NCBI RefSeq assembly: GCF_002741985.1
Contig: NZ_APHW01000014.1
Coordinates: 124,001-188,000 of the forward strand
DNA from: Vibrio rotiferianus CAIM 577 = LMG 21460
GTDB taxonomy: Bacteria > Pseudomonadota > Gammaproteobacteria > Enterobacterales > Vibrionaceae
Reading direction: 5' to 3'
Length of the DNA: 64,000 nucleotides
The notes under the pieces are model-generated. The model saw only the letters and a list, made by a program, of their open reading frames with translations. It ran no database searches and was not told where the DNA came from. Position 1 is the stretch's first letter. The number at the start of each line of letters is the position of its first letter. A program made the translations under genes and the position numbers. Shown here piece after piece: positions 54,992 through 62,104 of this stretch.

Positions 54992-56872
54992 TCAATACTT
55001 AAATTGACCAAGTAGCGTTTGTAATCTTGAACTTACGCTCTCAACCTCGTTACTCGACGTAGAAGATTGGGCAACGAGTTGATGGGTCTCACTGGCGAGT
55101 ACCGCAATTTGGGTAATATTACGGTCAATCTCACTAGATACTGTGCTTTGTTCTTCGGATGCAGCGGATATTTGGGAATTCATATCGAATAAGATATCCA
55201 CTTGCGTAGTGATTGACTCTATTGAGCCTTGAGCTTTTGAACTGATCGAATTGGTTTCTTCGGCTTGCTCGAAACTGGTTTGCATCATGTTTACGGCTTG
55301 TTGCACACCCATGCCAAGCTGACTAATCGTGGTTTCAATTTGATGGGTCGAATCATTGGTAAGTATTGCCAATTGTCTTACTTCATCGGCCACGACTGCG
55401 AATCCTCGTCCACTATCACCAGCTCGCGCTGCTTCAATAGCCGCATTAAGTGCGAGTAAGTTTGTTTGTTCTGCAATACGCTGAATAGATGAGACGATAT
55501 GGTTGATCTCTTGGCTCTGGCCTTCCAAATCTTCAACGGTAGATTTGGATGCGTGGATATGCTCCATTAGGGTTGTGGTGCTCTGTTTCGATTGCTCAGT
55601 TAAAGAAAGTGTTTCTATTGCACTACGACGAACTTCGCTTGCTGTTTGCGCCGCAGCATCGATATTGTTGTTGATCTCATTACTCGTCATCACCAACTCA
55701 TTGACCGCCGTTGCGACAGACTCCGCTTCGACCTTTTGCAATTGGCTATTATTCATGCTCTTGTCTGCGCTGTGCTTACACGTTGAAGCACTTACTTTAA
55801 GAATCTCCAGCACTGCAGCGAGCTCAATCATATTGTTGTGTATTTTTTCTATGAAGAAGTCAAAGGACTGAGCCAATTGTCCCAACTCATCTTTGCCTCT
55901 CGCTTCCATTCTTACGGTTAAATCACCATCACCTGATGAAATGTTGTTCATCATATGTGTGATTGCATTCAAGCGTCTCGATATGGTCACAGATAGTAAG
56001 ATAAGCAATGTCGATACGAACAGTGCGATGAACGCTCCAATTATATGAAGTTGTAACTGAACTTCTTGTTGCGCATTTTTGGCCATCACTTCAATGTTCT
56101 TTTGTAGATCAAATAGCTGTTGTTCTAAGAGGTGGACATTACTTCTTAATGCCCCACTGAAACCTAGACTAGGGGTGTAGCCAATACGCTCAAAACTTGA
56201 GACTAAAGATGTTAGGGAAGATAAATAGAGGCGTGAAGAGTGTTCAAGAGAAGGGAAAGTCACGGCTTCTATATTAACTAAATCTGAGGCTTTTGAAATG
56301 AGACGCTGGCCAAGGTTCATAGAAGGCTGGGAAAGATATTGATAATCCAACTCAACTAACTCTAAGTAGGCGATTTTTGCTTGTGCGCTGTGTGTGTCTA
56401 TTGTCGCTCTCTTTAGCTCTTCGCGTGCTGTTGCCAACTGTGCATAAAAGCCGTTTGGTGTGTAGAGTTTTGTTACTTCGTTACTCAGCTCTTTGAATTG
56501 TCGTTGATACTCAAAAATACGGCTTTGAGCTTCTTGGATAGTTGAATTGTATTGCGGTGCATTTTGTGTGATAAACGTATTCAGTTCATCCAGAGACACT
56601 TCGAGCTCTTGAAAGGTTTTACTAAATCTTGAAAGGTATTTGGGATCATGACGAGCAAGAAAGTCTTTTTCATGCCTCCGTAGGGTGAGGAGTTCTATTT
56701 CGCTGAGCTGATTAACCTCGATTGCGTGCCTCAGGGAATCAAGTCTTTCAAAGCTCGCTTGCTCAATATAGGCGTATCCAGAAATTCCTATGAGAAGAAT
56801 GACAATAATGGATGTAAGTTTTGCTCGGATGGATAGATTGGTAAGTCGTTCAAGTATTGGTGACCCTGGCAT
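54992..56872 (-). CDS. Methyl-accepting chemotaxis protein with HBM-type sensor
   Basis: 626 residues from the ATG at 56872, with GGAGG 5 bases upstream (an in-frame GTG at 56878 is just ahead). TM1 about residues 20-40, a helical periplasmic sensor containing [20 protein letters not shown], the mark of helical bimodular (HBM) domains, TM2 near 277-300, HAMP, then the coiled-coil signalling domain with hairpin tip [23 protein letters not shown] receptors of Pseudomonas sense organic acids. Monocistronic. Confidence 0.95.
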   Translation of the reverse strand: MPGSPILERLTNLSIRAKLTSIIVILLIGISGYAYIEQASFERLDSLRHAIEVNQLSEIELLTLRRHEKDFLARHDPKYLSRFSKTFQELEVSLDELNTFITQNAPQYNSTIQEAQSRIFEYQRQFKELSNEVTKLYTPNGFYAQLATAREELKRATIDTHSAQAKIAYLELVELDYQYLSQPSMNLGQRLISKASDLVNIEAVTFPSLEHSSRLYLSSLTSLVSSFERIGYTPSLGFSGALRSNVHLLEQQLFDLQKNIEVMAKNAQQEVQLQLHIIGAFIALFVSTLLILLSVTISRRLNAITHMMNNISSGDGDLTVRMEARGKDELGQLAQSFDFFIEKIHNNMIELAAVLEILKVSASTCKHSADKSMNNSQLQKVEAESVATAVNELVMTSNEINNNIDAAAQTASEVRRSAIETLSLTEQSKQSTTTLMEHIHASKSTVEDLEGQSQEINHIVSSIQRIAEQTNLLALNAAIEAARAGDSGRGFAVVADEVRQLAILTNDSTHQIETTISQLGMGVQQAVNMMQTSFEQAEETNSISSKAQGSIESITTQVDILFDMNSQISAASEEQSTVSSEIDRNITQIAVLASETHQLVAQSSTSSNEVESVSSRLQTLLGQFKY

Positions 56873-56986
56873 GGACACCTCCCTAGCTATTGACGTTTAA
56901 TTTATGCACCGCAATTCATAATGAGATGTCATATATAAAACTAATAGTATATTGGAGGTGTATTGCAAGTCTGAGTGATAGAGCCG

Positions 56987-57817
56987 TTACGAGTTACCCT
57001 TTACGTCGAACTCAATCTTCTCTGCTCCGGTAAATACTTGGAAGCGTAAGCCTTTCGCACGAGCGATAGTAGTAATGCCAAACTTTTTCGCCAGATCCAA
57101 CCCCATTTGAGTCACACCTGAACGAGAAAGCAGGACAGGGATACCCATCTGCGCTACTTTAATCACCATCTCCGATGTAAGGCGACCTGTTGTGTAGAAA
57201 ATCTTATCTTCACCGGTTTCTTGATTAAGCCACATTTCACCTGCTAGCGTATCAACCGCGTTGTGACGACCAACATCTTCCACAAAAGACAGCACTTCAT
57301 TGCCTTTACATACCGCACAGCCATGCACCGCACCTGCTTTTTTGTAGGTATCGTTGTAATGCGTCAACGCTTCAAGCGCCGCGTAGATTTCAGATTGGTT
57401 CAACGGCACTTGCGGCACTTGGTAATCTTCAAGCTGCTTCATCACGTTGCCGTACATAGTGCCTTGACCACAGCCAGACGTCACCGTCTTCTTCTTCAGC
57501 GCGCCTTCTAGGTGTTCGGTATTTTCTTTGGTGATAACTGCAGCTGAGTGCGTTTCCCAGTCAATAATGACCGATTCAATCGCTTCAGGATCAGACAAGA
57601 AGCTCTGGTTCTTCAAATAACCCAACACAAGTGCTTCAGGGCGAGAGCCAAGCGTCATTAGCGTAACGACTTCCTTCCAGTTCAACATCACCGTAAGAGG
57701 ACGCTCACAGGCGATCTGCTTAGTCAGCTTTTCGCCGTATTCGTCAAACACTTCTACTTCGATGGTCTGTAGGGGATTTTCACTGGTTTTAATAATATTT
57801 GGTTTTACCACAGTCAT
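56987..57817 (-). CDS. fdhD: Formate dehydrogenase accessory sulfurtransferase FdhD
   Basis: 276 residues. The redox/sulfur-transfer motif GCAVCKG (Cys-x-x-Cys, about residues 164-170) and the flanking AGAVHG, FVEDVGRHNAVDTLAGE and FYTTGRLTSEMV are those of FdhD. It carries sulfur from IscS to the bis-MGD cofactor so that formate dehydrogenase is active. AGGA lies one base before the ATG, which is very close; a GTG two codons later has better spacing. Divergent from the fdh operon, with a candidate sigma-54 promoter at 57889-57903. Confidence 0.95.
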   Translation of the reverse strand: MTVVKPNIIKTSENPLQTIEVEVFDEYGEKLTKQIACERPLTVMLNWKEVVTLMTLGSRPEALVLGYLKNQSFLSDPEAIESVIIDWETHSAAVITKENTEHLEGALKKKTVTSGCGQGTMYGNVMKQLEDYQVPQVPLNQSEIYAALEALTHYNDTYKKAGAVHGCAVCKGNEVLSFVEDVGRHNAVDTLAGEMWLNQETGEDKIFYTTGRLTSEMVIKVAQMGIPVLLSRSGVTQMGLDLAKKFGITTIARAKGLRFQVFTGAEKIEFDVKGNS

Positions 57818-57888
57818 TTCCTAATGAATGAGAGAGCCAATACACGCTCTCATTAAATGGGTCTATTCGTCTTAACGCCACATACAAA

Positions 57889-57903
57889 GCAATTCTCATT
57901 CCA
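57889..57903 (-). promoter_or_regulatory. Candidate sigma-54 promoter of fdhD
   Basis: Reverse strand TGGAATG-AGAA-TTGCT, with the correct 10-base GG to GC spacing but two changes in the -24 box. It is 72 bases upstream of the fdhD ATG. Confidence 0.5.
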
Positions 57904-58042
57904 AAATAGCCGTTGTGCTGGAAATTGCGAGGCATTGGTACGATTCTGAATTAATTCTGCGATATCGCAGCAATGACACAGGTGCTAATTTGAATTTCTA
58001 CTAGTTTTGAACTTATGAGCTTAGCGAAGGTAAGGCTTAATC

Positions 58043-58058
58043 TGGCGCGTTTATTGCT
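58043..58058 (+). promoter_or_regulatory. Sigma-54 promoter upstream of the DUF3305-DUF3306 genes
   Basis: TGGCGCG-TTTA-TTGCT, one change from TGGCACG-N4-TTGCW, with correct GG to GC spacing; 83-98 bases before the ATG. The 11-base motif TACAAAATGTC lies 30 bases downstream (58088-58098). Confidence 0.7.
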
Positions 58059-58140
58059 TTGTACCGCTAAAATGGTTGAAAGCAAAGTACAAAATGTCCT
58101 TTTCTGTCTTAAAGCCAACATAGAACAAACTGGGTGAGTT

Positions 58141-58593
58141 ATGTCGGATAAGAAACAGTTCGAGAAAAATGAAGATTCATGGTCGATAGGCGTGGATCTT
58201 GTAGAGCATGAGATCAGTACCGGTATTTGGGTCACGACCCAATGGCAACTGACGGGATTTGAAATTAACCCAACCGAAGACACTCAACACGTGTGCTTGC
58301 TGCAATTGCACAAAGACGAGCGCACCGATTACCGCTTTAACCTGAGCTCGCAACAACCAAAGCTTTTTTTGGTTATGGATAATGTCGACTCTGGTGATAC
58401 ACCGACGATTCAATTGCTTACGGCGTCTCAAACTGTCGCTGCGCAATATATGGATGGCGATAACCTAGTATTATCTAATGATATGCCGTTAGCTATTCAA
58501 GCTTGGATGGAAGCCTTTATTGGGCGCCACGGTGAATTGTTAGAAGTAAGACGTAAGAAACGCAAAGGAGCGGGTAGAGCAAATGGCAACTAG
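58141..58593 (+). CDS. DUF3305 protein of the formate dehydrogenase locus
   Basis: 150 residues, soluble, no signal peptide. It opens with a polar segment, then SIGVDLVEHEISTGIWVTTQ and WQLTGFEIN, and ends with a basic tail (EVRRKKRKGAGRANGN). DUF3305 genes occur almost only beside membrane formate dehydrogenase genes and next to DUF3306, as here. The role is unproven; assembly or maturation of the enzyme is the usual inference. The last 11 bases overlap the DUF3306 gene. Confidence 0.85.
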   Translation: MSDKKQFEKNEDSWSIGVDLVEHEISTGIWVTTQWQLTGFEINPTEDTQHVCLLQLHKDERTDYRFNLSSQQPKLFLVMDNVDSGDTPTIQLLTASQTVAAQYMDGDNLVLSNDMPLAIQAWMEAFIGRHGELLEVRRKKRKGAGRANGN

Positions 58594-59206
58594 TTTTTTT
58601 AGCCGTTGGTCGAAACGTAAATTAGAAGAAACTACGACCGAGTCTACAGAGGCTAAGGTTGTGGACTCTGTTGAATCTACTGAGCCAGAAACCGCATACG
58701 CACAACAAGAATTAAGCACTGAAGCGCAAGCATCTGCTGCCGATGCTCCTGCTAAAGAGACTGAAGCTCAAGATACATCAAGCGAAACTACCAATCCTGA
58801 AGAGATGTCCGTAGCGCAGTTATTGGTTTCTGAGGCGTCAGAGAGCGTTAAGAAAGCAGCACTGCGCAAGATGTTCTTATCAGAAGAATTTAACGTTCGT
58901 GATGGTTTGGATGATTACGACGATGACTACAGTAATCTCAAGTCGCTTTCTGAAGGGGTTGCTGAAACACTTCGTGATTGGGTGAAAGAGAAAACAGAAG
59001 AAGAATCAGCAGAAGAAAACGCCCAACTCGCTGAATCTAAAGAACAAAGTGATGTTGAAGAGGCAGATGCAGAACTTACTGAAGGTGCCGAAATTCCCGA
59101 AGCACAAAAAGAACTGTATATAAACACAGCATCTAATGAAAGTGATATTCCAGAGACAAAACTAGGCCCAGAAGAGGTGGGACAAAATATACCACACAAA
59201 GAATAG
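58583..59206 (+). CDS. DUF3306 protein of the formate dehydrogenase locus
   Basis: 207 residues, very acidic and rich in Glu, Ser and Ala. The N-terminus FFSRWSKRKLEE is a DUF3306 signature, then a low-complexity acidic region, then a conserved block ALRKMFLSEEFNVRDGLDDY with DDDYSNLKSL (about residues 93-125), and a second acidic tail. It is probably largely unstructured apart from the central block. Co-translated with DUF3305. A strong terminator follows, so the iron-sulfur gene downstream uses its own promoter. Confidence 0.85.
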   Translation: MATSFFSRWSKRKLEETTTESTEAKVVDSVESTEPETAYAQQELSTEAQASAADAPAKETEAQDTSSETTNPEEMSVAQLLVSEASESVKKAALRKMFLSEEFNVRDGLDDYDDDYSNLKSLSEGVAETLRDWVKEKTEEESAEENAQLAESKEQSDVEEADAELTEGAEIPEAQKELYINTASNESDIPETKLGPEEVGQNIPHKE

Positions 59207-59231
59207 GTACATTTTGACTAAACACTCAATG

Positions 59232-59267
59232 AACCGGTTGAGACAAAATGTCTCAGTCGGTTTTTTT
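59232..59267 (+). terminator. Intrinsic terminator of the DUF3305-DUF3306 unit
   Basis: 14-bp stem (59232-59245 with 59249-59262, two G-U pairs), 3-base loop and a run of seven T. The loop region reads GACAAAATGTC, so it also carries the motif seen at other promoters. Confidence 0.9.
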
Positions 59268-59324
59268 ATCCCTACAATTTCTAAGATAAATAGCTAACCT
59301 ATTGAAAATTAGCTTATATTTAAT

Positions 59325-59340
59325 TGGCACGACATTTGCT
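59325..59340 (+). promoter_or_regulatory. Sigma-54 promoter of the fdh operon
   Basis: TGGCACG-ACAT-TTGCT is a perfect match to TGGCACG-N4-TTGCW. It lies about 180 bases before the ATG of the iron-sulfur gene, downstream of the DUF3306 terminator. Copies or variants of CAAAATGT stand at 59181, 59208 and 59242, 70-145 bases upstream. Confidence 0.88.
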
Positions 59341-59516
59341 ATCTGTTGCTCATTACCATTTTCGTTGAACTTGGCCTAATTGCTTAACAGGCAAATATGG
59401 CGAGGTCGGTACTACTCAAAAGAGGAAGTTACGGACGAGTTAATCAGCAGAATCGCCTGCGCTAACTACAATGAATGATGGAAGAAACTATCCATGCGTA
59501 TAAATGGAACTGAGCA

Positions 59517-61178
59517 ATGTTGAAACAACTATTAGAACAAGCAACTTCCAATAACGGTAAAGCGCGTCTGTATGCGTTTGAAAATACCGTAGAGTTGACC
59601 AACCTTATTCCACCAACGGTGAGCTACGAGAGTGGCGGTAATACACTGATTGTTGGACCGACTGCCATCATTGAGAGTGCAGCCGCACAGCTTACTCAAA
59701 TGAACAGCCTGACACTTCTTTCTACAGACGGAGAGAAAGGCACCAATCCAGAACTGTACTTTGCAAACTCAGTTCAAGTTTCTGGTTTCCTAGGTACGTT
59801 TGAAGTGCTTATCGAAAATAACGGTCTAACAAGCAACCTAGCAAAAGTCGCTATCAATAGTGATTGTTTCGATGTTGTTCTCGATCTTTGTCTAAGCAGC
59901 TGTATGTCAGAAGAGGTTCCGGTTCCGGGTTACTACCCAGTAGGACGCGGTTATCCAAAACTGGCAGAAGCGCTAGAAGAAATCCCGACACTAATGGGGA
60001 CGTTTGATAAGCCAAAGTTCTTCCGTCTGGACACTGATCTATGTGCGCACAGTTCTCGTGGCGTAAAAGGTTGTGAGCGTTGTGTCGATGCTTGTCCTGC
60101 TGGCGCACTATCAAGTGAAGGCAGTGATAAAACAGGCCATCGCATCGAGATTAACCCATACCTATGTCAGGGCGTGGGTACTTGTGCAACGGCTTGTCCG
60201 ACAGAAGCGATTCATTACGCGCTACCTAATCCTGAAGATACGCAAAAATTCATTGAACGCACGCTAGCGAACTACGAGCAAGCGGGCGGTCTGGATCCTA
60301 TCGTTCTTATCTGTAGCTCTCGTCACGAGACTTACAACGTGATGGCACTGAAAGCGCTACCAGATAACGTGATTCCAATCGTGGTTGAAGAGCTTCCTTC
60401 TATCGGTATCGATACATGGTTTGCAGCTCTAGTTAATGGCGCGACGCAAGTGCTATTTGCGGCTTCTCGCTTTATGCCTGCAACCATCATTCGTGTTCTG
60501 AACAACGAAGTGGGTATCGCGCAAGAGCTATTGGATCAACTTGGTATCGCAAAAGAGACCATCGATATCCTTTACTTGGAATCGCTTCGTGAAGGTCCTC
60601 CAACACTATGTACAGATTCATTCGATCTTGCCCTTGGCGACCTTCAAGGTAACAAGCGTCAACGTCTGTTTACTGCGCTGGATGCGATGTCTTCTTCTCG
60701 TATTCCAGTTGAGAACATTGTTGAACTGCCTGCTAACGCCCCTTACGGCAATGTTTCTTGTGAAAGCAAAGATTGTACGTTGTGTATGAGCTGTGTGGCG
60801 GTTTGCCCTACACGTGCACTTCATACCGACGGTGAGTCACCGTCTCTTAAATTCGTTGAGCAAGATTGTATTCAATGTGGTTTGTGTGAAAAGGCGTGTC
60901 CAGAGAAAGTGCTGACTCTGACGCCTCGAATGAACTGGGTAAAAGAAGAGCGCCAAAAAGCGGTTGTGATTCATGAAGAGAAAGCCGCGGAATGTATTCG
61001 CTGTCATAAGCCATTCGCACCTCAGTCTATGATCGACATGCTACAAAACAAGTTACGCGGTCACTCTCATTTCTCAGATGAAGCGGCGATCAATCGTATC
61101 GCAATGTGTGAAGACTGCCGTGTGATTGACATGTTTGAGTCGATGGCAGAAGACCCAATGAAACAACTGAAATACTAG
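59517..61178 (+). CDS. Multi-cluster 4Fe-4S protein of the formate dehydrogenase locus
   Basis: 553 residues, cytosolic. Ferredoxin-type Cys clusters occur in two places: CERCVDACPAGAL and CQGVGTCATACPTEAI near residues 185-240, and CTLCMSCVAVCPTRAL with CIQCGLCEKACPEKVL near 420-470. A C-terminal CIRCHKPF...CEDCRV looks like a rubredoxin- or zinc-type site. This protein is a constant neighbour of TorD-like chaperone and FdhA genes in Vibrio and Shewanella. I infer it moves electrons to or from the dehydrogenase, or helps its maturation; the exact role is not established. It overlaps no neighbour; the chaperone gene starts 9 bases later. Confidence 0.88.
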   Translation: MLKQLLEQATSNNGKARLYAFENTVELTNLIPPTVSYESGGNTLIVGPTAIIESAAAQLTQMNSLTLLSTDGEKGTNPELYFANSVQVSGFLGTFEVLIENNGLTSNLAKVAINSDCFDVVLDLCLSSCMSEEVPVPGYYPVGRGYPKLAEALEEIPTLMGTFDKPKFFRLDTDLCAHSSRGVKGCERCVDACPAGALSSEGSDKTGHRIEINPYLCQGVGTCATACPTEAIHYALPNPEDTQKFIERTLANYEQAGGLDPIVLICSSRHETYNVMALKALPDNVIPIVVEELPSIGIDTWFAALVNGATQVLFAASRFMPATIIRVLNNEVGIAQELLDQLGIAKETIDILYLESLREGPPTLCTDSFDLALGDLQGNKRQRLFTALDAMSSSRIPVENIVELPANAPYGNVSCESKDCTLCMSCVAVCPTRALHTDGESPSLKFVEQDCIQCGLCEKACPEKVLTLTPRMNWVKEERQKAVVIHEEKAAECIRCHKPFAPQSMIDMLQNKLRGHSHFSDEAAINRIAMCEDCRVIDMFESMAEDPMKQLKY

Positions 61179-61187
61179 GAGCTCGCA

Positions 61188-61820
61188 GTGGATACACAAC
61201 GAGAACAAGAACAAACACTGAGAACAGAGATCTACTTGGTTTTGTCAGCACTTTTTCGCAGTGCTCCAAGTGAAGAGATGATCGAGTTTCTAACTTCTCT
61301 GGAAGTTGAACCATCTGAAAGCGCAATGCAAAAAGCATGGATTGCGCTTCAGCAAGCGGCAAAAGATTCCAACCGCGAAGCACTAGAAGATGAATACCAA
61401 GACCTATTCATTGGTATTGGTCGTGGTGAAGTTATGCCTTTTGGCTCATGGCATCGTACAGGTGCAATGATGGAAAAACCATTGGCAGAAATTCGTCGCG
61501 ACTTAGAGCTACTTGGCTTTGAGCGTGATGAGAATGTGAAAGAGCCTGAAGATCACATCGCGGCGCTTTGCGAAGTAATGTCGATGCTAACGGATGAAGA
61601 AGAAGATCTTCAACAAGCGGTGTTTAACAAACACATCGCACCTTGGTTTAGCTCTTTCACTCAGCAACTAGAAAATGCAGAGAGCGCGAACTTTTATAAG
61701 CCAGCAGCTCAGCTGTGTGAGGCGTTCTTAACACTGGAACAAGTGCGCTTTAGCGTGAACACCAAAAGCAGTAAGCACAAATTAAAAATTGATGTGAAAA
61801 ACGTCACTGATTACGAGTAA
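61188..61820 (+). CDS. TorD/DmsD-family chaperone
   Basis: 210 residues, all helical in appearance, with the TorD-family core DEYQDLFIGIGRGEVMPFGS followed by WHRTGAMMEKPLAEIRRDLE, and EPEDHIAALCEVM. GTG start with GGAG 7 bases upstream. These proteins bind the Tat signal and help insert the molybdopterin cofactor before export; here the client is the FdhA encoded two genes downstream. Confidence 0.92.
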   Translation: MDTQREQEQTLRTEIYLVLSALFRSAPSEEMIEFLTSLEVEPSESAMQKAWIALQQAAKDSNREALEDEYQDLFIGIGRGEVMPFGSWHRTGAMMEKPLAEIRRDLELLGFERDENVKEPEDHIAALCEVMSMLTDEEEDLQQAVFNKHIAPWFSSFTQQLENAESANFYKPAAQLCEAFLTLEQVRFSVNTKSSKHKLKIDVKNVTDYE

Positions 61821-61890
61821 TCGAGCAGTACTTGGTCATATCGATAGAGGGGCAATAGCCTCCAAAGATCTACCGTAAGGTAAGGAAGCA

Positions 61891-62094
61891 ATGATGAAAG
61901 ATAATAAAGAAATAAACACAAGCCGTAGGGATCTCCTGAAAGGCTTAACGACTGCAGCCGTAGCTGGTGCGGTTGTCGCTGGTACAACAAAAGTGGCAAG
62001 CGCTTCAGAAACGGTTGAGCCTTCTGAAAAAGACGTGAAGAAGAAAGGGTATCGTGAAACTCAACACATTCGCGATTACTACGACACACTTTAG
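61891..62094 (+). CDS. Small twin-arginine protein of formate dehydrogenase (FdhX-like)
   Basis: 67 residues. The Tat motif SRRDLLKGL is at about residues 12-20, followed by a hydrophobic Ala/Val stretch, then a short charged tail KKKGYRETQHIRDYYDTL. Small Tat-signal proteins of this kind sit directly before fdhA in Vibrio, Shewanella and Campylobacter-type loci. It may be a membrane-anchored subunit or assembly helper. AAGGA before the ATG; fdhA starts 10 bases after its stop. Confidence 0.87.
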   Translation: MMKDNKEINTSRRDLLKGLTTAAVAGAVVAGTTKVASASETVEPSEKDVKKKGYRETQHIRDYYDTL

Positions 62095-62104
62095 GAGATA
62101 ACGG

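Noticed and set aside
57951..58283. Reverse-strand 110-codon ORF before and across the DUF3305 start
   Set aside because: It overlaps the conserved DUF3305 coding sequence and the sigma-54 promoter, has no ribosome-binding site and no protein-like features.
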